Assembly: GCA_021806005.1 (NCBI GenBank)
Contig: JAJZDM010000014.1
Location: 1-49,001 of the forward strand
Length of the DNA stretch: 49,001 nucleotides
Direction of reading: 5' to 3'
From: Acidobacteriota bacterium
GTDB taxonomy: Bacteria > Acidobacteriota > Terriglobia > Terriglobales > Acidobacteriaceae
The number at the start of each line of letters is the position of its first letter. Position 1 is the first letter of the stretch. A model generated the notes under the pieces. The model made no database searches. It was not told where the DNA came from and saw nothing but the letters and a program-made list of their open reading frames with translations. Below are positions 24,816 through 33,158 of this stretch, one piece after another. A program made the translations under genes and the position numbers.

Positions 24816-26273
24816 CTATCTTTTTTTGTTGTTGGGAGGAGCCATCGACTCTGAGCCTGGAGGTGCTGAAAGGGCGGCCTGATGGGTGGCGCGGGCGAAG
24901 GCGCGGTAGCGCGAGAACATGTTATGGGTGCCCGCGATACCGTAGATGGCCGTGATGGCGATCAGAAAAACAGTTGCGGTTGGGAGACGGGGCTGGATTC
25001 GCTCCTGGTAGTAACGGATCACGCACGGTAGCGCGACGATAAGCAGAACGAGCATGTAGCGGTCATAGAGTCCGTTTACTTGAGCAGCCCGCGAGGTCAG
25101 TAACAGCAAGTAGGCGACGGTGAGGGGTGCGAGGAGCATACCCAGCGTCCCCCACCCGGGAGACTGGGGGGCGTCTGTTCCCGGGGATCTCCTGGGAGGG
25201 TAAAGAAGGGAGGTAGCGAGACCGAGCAGCCCTGCGAGCGAGAGGATGGTCAGCACAGCCCGCGCACCCGCAGGGAGAAAGATGGGGGCTGCCATGTAGC
25301 CGCCGCCATACCCGCCATACTTCGTGAGCCAATCTCCCATGAACGGCTCCAGCAGCGGGTGCATCTCGGCGTGTTTCCAGTGGAGAGCGAGCAGGATCAG
25401 GATGGAGACCACAAAGGCCGTCGAGGCGACCTGGATGGAGCGCCGGGTGTTCCGGCGCAGCTCGGTGATGAAGAGGAGCGTGACGGGCAGAAGAAGAAAG
25501 GGAAGCTCCAGAAGTGCGTGGAAGAAGGATGAGAGGATGTTGAATTCGCTGCCTGGTGCGATGCTGAGGCTCTCGGGCAGGGTGTAGGGCTGATGCTGGA
25601 ACCACCGGTTGCAGGCGAAGACGAAGAGGGCACTGGCAGCGGTAGCCGCGGCGCCGGCGAGAAAGACGCGACGGCGGCTGCGGAGCAGCCATAGCGTCGC
25701 GGGGAGCATGACCAGGAGACCCAGCCAAGCGAACTGCCGGGCCGTGCCCAGCACGGCGTTGCTTGCGGCGGCGAAGTAGAGCCAGGAGATGGTAGCGCGG
25801 TCGGTCGAGGCCTGCAGGGCGCGCAGGCAACTGTAGAAGCAGAGCACAAGGGCGAAGAGACCGAAGACGTCACTCATATAGGTGACGGCGAGCATGAGGT
25901 AGAGCGGCGAAAGGACGTAGGCCAGCGTACCAAGGGTGGCGTTGCGCTCGTTGATGCCTGCGCGGACCAGCGTGCGCTGGAGGAGGAAGGCTGTGAGCAG
26001 GGCGTTGAACAGCGTACCCATGCGGACGACGGTGAAGGAGAAGCCGAAGAGCTTGATGAAGACCGCGCCCAGGTAGAGCTGCCAGCCCAGCATCGACCCC
26101 GGCCAGCTTGTGTAGACGATGTGGCCGGTATTGGAGAGATGTTGCGCCATCAGGATGTAAGGACCATCATCGCAGATGCCCACGTTAGCGTAGGGGCGGC
26201 TGATGAGTTCACAGAGGAGAACGGCCAGGGCGCAGAAGAGTGCTGGAAGATGGAGCTTGCGGGCGAGTTGCAA
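24816..26273 (-). CDS. DDGPY-type polytopic membrane protein, short paralog
   Basis: A 485-residue member of the five-copy family also found at 31154-38735. The N-terminus has RPYANVGICDDGPYILMAQH (acidic pair D35-D36 in the first external loop), then MLGWQLYLGAVFIKLFGFSF, TLVRAGINERNATLGTLA and YMSDVFGLFAL, all shared with the others. It stops soon after the last helix and lacks the roughly 110-residue C-terminal domain that the other four carry, ending instead in a Ser/Pro/Lys-rich tail. A GT-C-type glycosyltransferase role is inferred. The start is TTG with GGAG 8 nt before it. Confidence 0.7.
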   Translation of the reverse strand: MQLARKLHLPALFCALAVLLCELISRPYANVGICDDGPYILMAQHLSNTGHIVYTSWPGSMLGWQLYLGAVFIKLFGFSFTVVRMGTLFNALLTAFLLQRTLVRAGINERNATLGTLAYVLSPLYLMLAVTYMSDVFGLFALVLCFYSCLRALQASTDRATISWLYFAAASNAVLGTARQFAWLGLLVMLPATLWLLRSRRRVFLAGAAATAASALFVFACNRWFQHQPYTLPESLSIAPGSEFNILSSFFHALLELPFLLLPVTLLFITELRRNTRRSIQVASTAFVVSILILLALHWKHAEMHPLLEPFMGDWLTKYGGYGGGYMAAPIFLPAGARAVLTILSLAGLLGLATSLLYPPRRSPGTDAPQSPGWGTLGMLLAPLTVAYLLLLTSRAAQVNGLYDRYMLVLLIVALPCVIRYYQERIQPRLPTATVFLIAITAIYGIAGTHNMFSRYRAFARATHQAALSAPPGSESMAPPNNKKR

Positions 26274-26426
26274 GGTGTCTCCAAAGACGGTTGCCGGGAC
26301 CGGCGCCCGGAGCCAGATCCGGGCAGCGTTCCTCTAGGTGAGAGTGCCTTCAGGGTAGCAGAGTGCGGAACCGGGGAAGATGCTCTCGCTCCGGCAGGTG
26401 TGATCGGCTGATCCAAGGGCCCACGC

Positions 26427-26432
26427 TATACT
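26427..26432 (+). promoter_or_regulatory. Candidate -10 box for the ubiA-like operon
   Basis: TATACT about 44 bp before the ATG at 26477, inside the divergent region that starts the plus-strand glycan genes. No clear -35. Confidence 0.35.
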
Positions 26433-26476
26433 TTCCATCAGTAGCCAGGCATAAAGTCCCCGGGAGCACCCTGCCG

Positions 26477-27610
26477 ATGTCTCAGAGCGAGCGCACCAGC
26501 GTACCGGTTGGAGAGCGGCTTCGCGCCCACCTCGCCATCGCCCGGCTGGATCACTCGATCAAGAACCTCTTCGTTCTGCCCGGCGTGATCGTCCCTTTGA
26601 GCGTCGACCCAGCGCTATTCAACGTCGGCCTGGTTCGCAAGCTGGTTCTGGCCCTGGTCTCCATCACGCTGGTGGCCTGCAGCAACTACGTGATCAACGA
26701 GGTGCTGGACGCTCCCTTCGACCGCCTGCATCCGATCAAGAAGAACCGTCCGGCGGCGCGCGGCCTGGTGAGCACGCCGCTGGCCTACGTTCAATGGCTC
26801 GTGATGATGGCCGGGGGCATGGTGATTGCCGTTACGCTCTCCAAGCTCTTTGCGCTGGCCGCGCTGACGCTGTGGATCATGGGTTGCCTGTACAACTTTC
26901 CACCGATCCGGACCAAGGATGTTTCCTACCTGGACGTGCTGACCGAGTCGATCAACAACCCGCTGCGCATGCTGCTGGGCTGGTACGCGGTGACCAGTGT
27001 GCTGATCCCGCCGGTCTCGCTGCTGGTGGCCTACTGGATGATCGGCTGCTACTTCATGGCGCTGAAGCGGTTCAGCGAGCTGCGCGAGCTGCAGCAGGAG
27101 GGCGACCATGGCGTGGCCGGGGCCTATCGCGCGTCGTTCCGGCGCTATACGCCGGAGTCCCTGCTGGTTTCCGTGGTCTTCTACGCCTCCACGGCGATGC
27201 TGTTTCTGGGCGCCTTCATCATCCGCTACCGGATTGAGCTGATCCTGAGCTTTCCCCTGGTGGCGCTGACGATGGCCATCTACCTGAGACTCGCCTTCCA
27301 GCCGGAGAGCGCCGTGCAGAACCCGGAGAAGCTGTATCGCGAGCCGCTGCTGATGGCCTCGTTTTCTGCGACGGTGCTGGTGATGGGCATCCTGCTCTTC
27401 CTGCGCATCCCGCGTCTGGAGCAGTTTTTCCTGCCGACTCTGCCGACGACGACCTCGTCGTCGCAGGGCACCTTCCCAGCAACTGGCCTGAGCCCGGCGC
27501 AGGAGCGGCCTGTCGTTCTGGCGCGGCGAGACGGTGCGGTGCGGGGCCGGACGGAAGGGACGGGGATGGAAGCAGCGGAGACTGAGGTTACCGGGGCGGA
27601 GCCTGCATGA
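26477..27610 (+). CDS. UbiA-family prenyltransferase, decaprenyl-phosphate phosphoribosyltransferase-like
   Basis: A 377-residue membrane enzyme with about nine helices. ARLDHSIKNLFVLPGVIVP at the start, the metal-binding N74-E75-X2-D78-X3-D82 motif (NEVLDAPFDRLHP), KKNRPAARG and the second motif region YNFPPIRTKDVSYLDVLTES match the UbiA branch that includes mycobacterial UbiA (Rv3806c), which makes decaprenylphosphoryl-5-phosphoribose, the precursor of lipid-linked arabinose. Assignment to that reaction is by similarity and context. The last 50 residues are a hydrophilic Thr/Ser/Glu-rich tail with no known role. The stop overlaps the next ATG by 4 bp (ATGA). Confidence 0.8.
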   Translation: MSQSERTSVPVGERLRAHLAIARLDHSIKNLFVLPGVIVPLSVDPALFNVGLVRKLVLALVSITLVACSNYVINEVLDAPFDRLHPIKKNRPAARGLVSTPLAYVQWLVMMAGGMVIAVTLSKLFALAALTLWIMGCLYNFPPIRTKDVSYLDVLTESINNPLRMLLGWYAVTSVLIPPVSLLVAYWMIGCYFMALKRFSELRELQQEGDHGVAGAYRASFRRYTPESLLVSVVFYASTAMLFLGAFIIRYRIELILSFPLVALTMAIYLRLAFQPESAVQNPEKLYREPLLMASFSATVLVMGILLFLRIPRLEQFFLPTLPTTTSSSQGTFPATGLSPAQERPVVLARRDGAVRGRTEGTGMEAAETEVTGAEPA

Positions 27611-29310
27611 GGCCATCGATCTCTCCGACGGCTGCTGGCTCCCGTGTGGCACATGACTCCCGGGAGACCGCTGGCTCCTGGCCTCTGCCGGCGTTCTTTC
27701 TGCTGCTCAGCGCCACGCTCTCACTGCTGTGGTCGCAGGGCCGGCTGATGTGGAACGACGAGTTCCTCTCCTTCTACTCGGACAGCGTGGCCAGCCTCCG
27801 GCAGGTGGTGCTGGTGCAGCTCCACTACCCCATCTCGCTGGACCCTCCGACGTACCATCTGCTCTCTCACCTGTGCATGGACGTGCTGGGGCGGAACGCG
27901 CTGGCGCTGCGGCTGCCTGCGCTGGCCGGATTCCTGCTCTTCCAGATCTGTGTCTTCTTGTTTGTTCGCCGCCTGGCAGGGGAGCGCGCGGCGATTGTGG
28001 CCATGGCCGCGCCGATATGCACCGCCAGCTTCCGCTACTCGCTGGAGGGCCGGCCCTATGGGCTGCTGCTGGGGCTGTACGCTCTGTCGCTGGTCTGCTG
28101 GCAGGCTGCGATCCGAGGGGCGCCGGGGGCGGCAGAGGCCGCAAACCAGCCCGGTTCGACCGCGAACCACCCCGCCGGCTCGCGTGTGCTTGCCCTGGCC
28201 GGCCTGACGCTCTCCATCGCCCTTGCCATCACCAGCCACTACTTCGGGGTTCTGATTCTGATCCCGGTGAGCCTGGGCGAGCTCTGGCGCAGCGTGATCC
28301 GGCGGCGGCTGGACGGTGGCGTGCTCGCGGCGCTGGGGCTGGGGCTGGCTTCGGTTGGCCTGATCCTGCCCTTCCGTCCTGCGCTGATGGTTTACCGCAG
28401 GCACTACTACATTACGGGCGTGAATCTGCATGACATCAGCCAGGGCTATCGCGAGCTGTTTGTGCGCTACACCACCTGGCCGATGGCGATGCAGCGGATG
28501 ACTGCAGCCCTGCTGGTGATCCTGGCGCTGGCGCTAGCCGGGGCGGGCTGGAGACGATTCCAGAGACGCGCTGAGGGTGAGTCGGCTGCGGTCTGGGTGG
28601 GACTGGCCTCCATGGCGCTGCTGCCCTTCTTCGGGTATCTCTTTGGCCGCTTCGTGACCCACACCATGGAGGTGCGGTACGTGATTGCGGCGCTGATCGC
28701 CTTTGCCGCCACCTTCGGCATCGTGCTGGAGCGCAGGCTGCGCAGCAACGCGTTCTACTATGCGGTGCTGGGGGTGATCACTGCGGCTGGCGTGGCCATC
28801 AACGGACAGAACATTCTGCGCGAGCGGGCTGCGTCCGCCGCTATGCTGGGTAGTCTGCAGCCGTCTCCGGCGCTGGCGGCCGCGCTGGCGGCGCATCCCT
28901 ACGCTCCGCTGTATGAGCAGAGCCTGGGCAACTTCTTTGTCGACTCCTACTACACGCCTGACTCCGAGCTACGCAGGCGCATCACCCTGCTCTACAACCC
29001 GGAGCAGGAGGTCCGCTGGCTGCAACATGATACGTACTCGATTGCAGCGCGCAATCTGCAGCAGTTCACCCGGCTGCCGGTGGTGAACTACGATGAGATC
29101 ACACGACAGCCCGGAGAGCATCTGCTGATCCAGTGGAAGGATGGCTGGAACTGGACCGCGCAGGCCATGGCCGCTGAAGGTGCAGACCTGACACCGCTGG
29201 GGGCAGGTTTTGGTGGCGAGGCGATCTCCGTTGCGTGGCCGCAGAGTGCAGTGCGAGCGTTACTTCCTTCGGCGCAGTCGTTGGAAGCGGGTAGCGGCAG
29301 AGCGAGGTAG
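27607..29310 (+). CDS. GT39/PMT-like polytopic glycosyltransferase (GT-C fold), copy 2
   Basis: A 567-residue membrane protein, paralog of the gene at 23077. WNDEFLSFYSDSV (D51-E52) and YPISLDPPTYHLLSHL give the GT-C acidic loop; about ten helices follow. The C-terminal soluble part has SIAARNLQQFTRLPVVNYDE, then HLLIQWKDGWNWTAQAM, matching the other copy (HLSLTAANMR, DWTGQAL). It starts inside the stop of the ubiA-like gene, so the two are translated together, which supports use of the lipid-linked sugar made by that enzyme. That functional link is inference. Confidence 0.78.
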   Translation: MRPSISPTAAGSRVAHDSRETAGSWPLPAFFLLLSATLSLLWSQGRLMWNDEFLSFYSDSVASLRQVVLVQLHYPISLDPPTYHLLSHLCMDVLGRNALALRLPALAGFLLFQICVFLFVRRLAGERAAIVAMAAPICTASFRYSLEGRPYGLLLGLYALSLVCWQAAIRGAPGAAEAANQPGSTANHPAGSRVLALAGLTLSIALAITSHYFGVLILIPVSLGELWRSVIRRRLDGGVLAALGLGLASVGLILPFRPALMVYRRHYYITGVNLHDISQGYRELFVRYTTWPMAMQRMTAALLVILALALAGAGWRRFQRRAEGESAAVWVGLASMALLPFFGYLFGRFVTHTMEVRYVIAALIAFAATFGIVLERRLRSNAFYYAVLGVITAAGVAINGQNILRERAASAAMLGSLQPSPALAAALAAHPYAPLYEQSLGNFFVDSYYTPDSELRRRITLLYNPEQEVRWLQHDTYSIAARNLQQFTRLPVVNYDEITRQPGEHLLIQWKDGWNWTAQAMAAEGADLTPLGAGFGGEAISVAWPQSAVRALLPSAQSLEAGSGRAR

Positions 29311-29370
29311 GCAGAAGAGGCAGCGGGTGAGGCCAGCAAGAGGCAGGGAGTTCAAGTCCAAGAGGAAGCG

Positions 29371-31116
29371 ATGGAGAGAGCCGACCAACAGGGAGCCAGG
29401 GAGGGTGACGGACGGCGCAGGCTGGTCGATCTGGGTGCGGCTCTGTTGCTGGCGCAGGCCGCGGCTACGTCGATCGAGCGGTTGATGGCCGCGCGCCGCG
29501 ACAAGCTGGGCTTCGACGACGCCTACATGTTCCTGCGCTACGCGCACAACATCCGCCACGGCCTGGGCTTCTCCTGGAATCCGAACGGCGTACACACCTA
29601 CGGCCCCACGTCACTGCTGTGGAGCTTCTGCGTGCTGTTGCTGAGCTACCTGCCGACCGATCCCTGGACGCAACTGCTGCTGGGCTCCTGGGTGTGTTCG
29701 CTGGCGGCCGTGATCGCCATGGCCTGGGCCGTAAGGGCCAACGCCCGGAGCGAGTGGCTGCGCAGGCCGCTGCCCACGCTGGCGCTGATCGCTGCGCCGC
29801 TCTTCGCCTCTACGCTCTTCCAGGGCGACCAGTTCAACGGCATGGAGACGATGCTGGCGACGGCGCTGTGCGCGGTCTTCTTCGGGCTGTGCCTGCTGTG
29901 GCGTGCGGGACGGGTAGCACCGGTGGTGGTGGGCGGAGCTGGTTTCCTGCTTTTTCTGGCTCGGCCGGAGTCCGGGCTGGCGACCATGCTGCTGCCTGCG
30001 CTGGTGGGGCGGATGCCCGGAAACCTATCTGGCCTTGAGGAGCCCGACGGCCGGGCGCGGCCGTCTCTGCGGGAGTTTCTGGAGATCTATGGCGTCTTTT
30101 GCGCCGGGGTGCTGGTCGAGCTAGCGCTGTGCCGGCTGTACTTTGGAACGCCGGTTCCGCTGAGCGTACACATGAAGGGTGGCGCGGCTTACCGGGGCTA
30201 CGGCGACGTCTGGTATCCCAGCCTGATGCTGATCGCCTTCCTGAGCGCGCTGCAACTCTTTGTGGCAGCGCTGGTGCTGCTGACGCGGCGGCGCGATCTG
30301 CGCCTGGTTCTGTGCGGAGTGATTCCTGCGGCGCTGGTCTTTGCGTACCTGGGAACCGTGACCCAGATCATGGGCTTTGACAGCCGCTACTATGTGCCCT
30401 ACGCGCCGCTGCTGGTGGTTCCTGCGGTTCTGGTTCTGGATGGCTGGCTGGCCTTCCCCCAGCCGTGGAACGAGGCGTGGCCGGGACACGCGCTGCGCAA
30501 TCGCGGCGCGGTGACTGCAGTGCTGCTGATCCTGTTCTTCCTGTTCCACTCGCAAGCGGTACAACGCGGATTTCGCCTGCTCGAGCACGGCCACCACCTG
30601 GAGTACGATCCTGCGCAGCTCAGCGTTGCGGCGACAACTCCGCTGCCGAGCTACGATTGGCAACCCATGATGCGGGCAGTGACCGACGACCTGATTGCGC
30701 CGCTCCCTCGGGGTACAACCGTTGCCTCCAGTGAGGTGGGCTATCTGGGCGAGCGCGCCTCCGGCATCAACATCATAGACCTGGCCGGGCTCAACGACAA
30801 CGACATCGCACTGCACGGCTTCGGGATGAACCGCTTGCTGGAGCGCAAGCCGGACCTGATCTGGATGCCGAATACGAGCTACACTTACCAGCGCGGCGTG
30901 ATGTTCAGCGATCCGGCGTTCCTCGCCCAGTATGATGTCTACGCCGATGCCGGCAACTTCGGCATCGCCATTCGCAAGGACTCGCCCTACTGCGGCGCGA
31001 TCGAGCGCCAGTTCAGGATCTTCTGGGCCAGGGTCTACCCACGGTACGATCCGGCGGCGTACCTGGTGCGGTCCGTGAGCTGGAGCGGCGTCCCGCACAG
31101 CGTACGCAACCGCTGA
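29371..31116 (+). CDS. AftB-like polytopic glycosyltransferase
   Basis: A 581-residue membrane protein. LGFDDAYMFLRYAHNIRHGL (D49-D50) and SWNPNGVHTYGPTSLLW form the first external loop, resembling mycobacterial AftB and related GT-C arabinofuranosyltransferases (DDAF, GxGxxWNPG, TSPL). About nine to ten helices follow. The C-terminal domain has ASSEVGYLGERASGINIIDL, AGLNDNDIALHG and IWMPNTSYTY, found in this transferase group. It is the third gene of the plus-strand set, 60 bp after the previous stop, with AGAGGAAG before the ATG. A role adding a furanose sugar is plausible but unproven. Confidence 0.72.
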   Translation: MERADQQGAREGDGRRRLVDLGAALLLAQAAATSIERLMAARRDKLGFDDAYMFLRYAHNIRHGLGFSWNPNGVHTYGPTSLLWSFCVLLLSYLPTDPWTQLLLGSWVCSLAAVIAMAWAVRANARSEWLRRPLPTLALIAAPLFASTLFQGDQFNGMETMLATALCAVFFGLCLLWRAGRVAPVVVGGAGFLLFLARPESGLATMLLPALVGRMPGNLSGLEEPDGRARPSLREFLEIYGVFCAGVLVELALCRLYFGTPVPLSVHMKGGAAYRGYGDVWYPSLMLIAFLSALQLFVAALVLLTRRRDLRLVLCGVIPAALVFAYLGTVTQIMGFDSRYYVPYAPLLVVPAVLVLDGWLAFPQPWNEAWPGHALRNRGAVTAVLLILFFLFHSQAVQRGFRLLEHGHHLEYDPAQLSVAATTPLPSYDWQPMMRAVTDDLIAPLPRGTTVASSEVGYLGERASGINIIDLAGLNDNDIALHGFGMNRLLERKPDLIWMPNTSYTYQRGVMFSDPAFLAQYDVYADAGNFGIAIRKDSPYCGAIERQFRIFWARVYPRYDPAAYLVRSVSWSGVPHSVRNR

Positions 31117-31153
31117 GGAGCGTGGGGGGGCGAGCCCAGGCGTCTGGCAGGTT

Positions 31154-33055
31154 CTAAGGCATGCCGTGCGGGAGCTGACTGGGCGGCACATAGCGGACTA
31201 CGTAGAGGGTGCCGGGAGTGCGGTAAGGCCAGCGTGAGTAATGCACCGGCGCAAAGGGCGCTGAGCCGTAGCAGATGTTGGGGTTGAAGGAGACGCTGTA
31301 GAGGGGGCGGACGTGCGGCAGGGCGGAGTAGAGCGCCACGAGACAGGTAGGGGCCGGAACGGAGACGTAGGTGTGGGCCGGTCGAATGATCCGTGAATCG
31401 TTGAGATGGCTGGCGTGCCGCAGCTCCGTACCGAGGTTGTAGGGCCAGCCGTAATCGACGGCGGTGTCCGGAATGCCTGCAGCGCGTACTTCGGCGGAGA
31501 GCCTGTCGATGGCGCGGTAGAGGGTGAAGCCGTTATGCGTCACTGTCGCCGAGAAAGCCGCCACGATGGTGATGAGAACCCAAGCTACCGACGGCAGTCG
31601 AGGCCGGATGTAGTCCTGATACAGGCGAAGCGTGGCGAGCAGAGCGAAGGGGGCGAGCAGGAAAAGATAACGGTCCTTGGCGATCCGCAGCAGCACCACC
31701 AGGAAAAGATCGTAGGCAGCCATGAGCGGCCCAATCAGCACCAGGAGCTGCCTGCCGGTGAGGGCTGCGGACGGAGTTATCTCAGGCGATCCTGAGCTGG
31801 ACGGATCCAAAACGGCGAACGACGAATACCTGCGCATGCTGCTGAGCAGCATCGAGGCCAGCAAAGCCACCAGACCGCCCATACAAAAAAGGCTCACGGC
31901 TACCTGGAGTGCCGTGCCGAGGAAGGCGCCAGGAGTGCTGTTCATAATGGGCGACCATAGGCCGTTGATCGGGAACCAGTCTCCCCAGTCAGGGGCTGCC
32001 GGCAACAGCAGAAGCAGGTTGTGCGAATGGGTGGGGTGGCGGCCGATGAGCCAGCAGGCAAGGGATTTCGGATGAGGGAAGGCCAGAAAGAGTCCCAGGC
32101 AAAGAATTGCCAGGACCAGCGGGCCGGCCTTTCGCGTCCTCGGGCTCGCGCAAATCGCCGGTATCCGGGGAAGGAAGAGGAGCGTGATGGGCAGCAGGAA
32201 GAAGGAGACGTCCAGCAAGCTGTAGGCGAACCGAACCAGAATGTAGTTGAGAGAGATCGTGGCGAGCGGCGGCAGATTGTCGGGGATCGTGAAGGGCTGG
32301 CCCTTCAGCCACTGCATGCAGGCAAAGATGAAGACGTCGGCAGCGAGACAGGCGCTGATGCCCACCGTGAGGACGCGGCGGCGCGAGCGCTGTGGCAGAA
32401 GACCATGCAGCAGAAACAGTGTGCAAGGGACGATGATGAGAGTGCCCATCCAGGCGAACTGACGCGCCGTGCCCAGGATGGCGTTGCTGATGGCAGCGAG
32501 GCATAGCCACAGGATTACGGCTGGCTCATCGGCAGGATGGGCAGAGCCGTCGTCCGTGAGCTCAACGGGCCGGGCGCCGATGGATTTTGCGGCCTCCAGA
32601 GCACGCAGACAGCCGTAGAGGCAGAGGATGATGGCAAACATCCCGAAGAGATCGCTCATATAGCTGGCTGTGAGAACCAGATAGAGCGGGGAGAGCACCA
32701 GGGCCAGCGTGCCAAGCATGGAGTTGCGTTCGTTGATGCCCGCGCGAACCAGTGTGCGCTGAAGCAGGAAGGCCAGGAGCATGGACACCAGGAGGGTGCT
32801 CATGCGAACGGTGGTGAAGGAGAAGCCGAAGAGTTTGATGAAGGCCGCGCCCAGGTAGAGCTGCCAGCCCAGCATCGGAATGGCCCAGCCGTTATAGACG
32901 ACGTGGCCGGTGTTAGCCAGGGTGTGGGCCATCAGGATGTAGGGCCCATCGTCCCATACGCCGGTGTTGGTGAAGGGTCGGCTGAGGATCGCACAGAGAA
33001 GCACCGCGAGCGCGCAGAACAGGGCTGGAATGCGCAACCTTCGGATGAGTTGCAA
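31154..33055 (-). CDS. DDGPY-type polytopic membrane protein A1
   Basis: A 633-residue member of the five-copy family, subtype A. It carries NTGVWDDGPYILMAHTLA (D35-D36), the shared MLGWQLYLGAAFIKLFGFSF block, and a subtype A insertion near residues 155-180 (SIGARPVELTDDGSAHPADE) also present in the 34991 copy. The C-terminal domain includes PDTAVDYGWPYNL and ends FAPVHYSRWPYRTPGTLYVV. GT-C glycosyltransferase function is inferred from topology, acidic loop and neighbours. TTG start with GGAGG 4 nt before it. It is last in the minus-strand tandem array. Confidence 0.72.
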   Translation of the reverse strand: MQLIRRLRIPALFCALAVLLCAILSRPFTNTGVWDDGPYILMAHTLANTGHVVYNGWAIPMLGWQLYLGAAFIKLFGFSFTTVRMSTLLVSMLLAFLLQRTLVRAGINERNSMLGTLALVLSPLYLVLTASYMSDLFGMFAIILCLYGCLRALEAAKSIGARPVELTDDGSAHPADEPAVILWLCLAAISNAILGTARQFAWMGTLIIVPCTLFLLHGLLPQRSRRRVLTVGISACLAADVFIFACMQWLKGQPFTIPDNLPPLATISLNYILVRFAYSLLDVSFFLLPITLLFLPRIPAICASPRTRKAGPLVLAILCLGLFLAFPHPKSLACWLIGRHPTHSHNLLLLLPAAPDWGDWFPINGLWSPIMNSTPGAFLGTALQVAVSLFCMGGLVALLASMLLSSMRRYSSFAVLDPSSSGSPEITPSAALTGRQLLVLIGPLMAAYDLFLVVLLRIAKDRYLFLLAPFALLATLRLYQDYIRPRLPSVAWVLITIVAAFSATVTHNGFTLYRAIDRLSAEVRAAGIPDTAVDYGWPYNLGTELRHASHLNDSRIIRPAHTYVSVPAPTCLVALYSALPHVRPLYSVSFNPNICYGSAPFAPVHYSRWPYRTPGTLYVVRYVPPSQLPHGMP

Positions 33056-33158
33056 AGGGCCTCCGACGAGGTTTGTGGATCGTGGCCCGTGATACTCAGC
33101 AAGGGTCGAGCGCGTTGGATGGTGGGAGAGGATTTCAGAGTAGCAGAGTGGGAGTCAG
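33056..33158 (-). repeat. 103-bp B-A junction, copy 1
   Basis: The spacer between genes B1 and A1. It is the same length as, and clearly similar along its whole extent to, 36875-36977 (shared runs include AAAGGGCCTCCGA, GAGGTTTGTGG and TTCAGAGTAGCAGAGTGGG on the plus strand). It contains the Shine-Dalgarno of A1. Confidence 0.75.
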
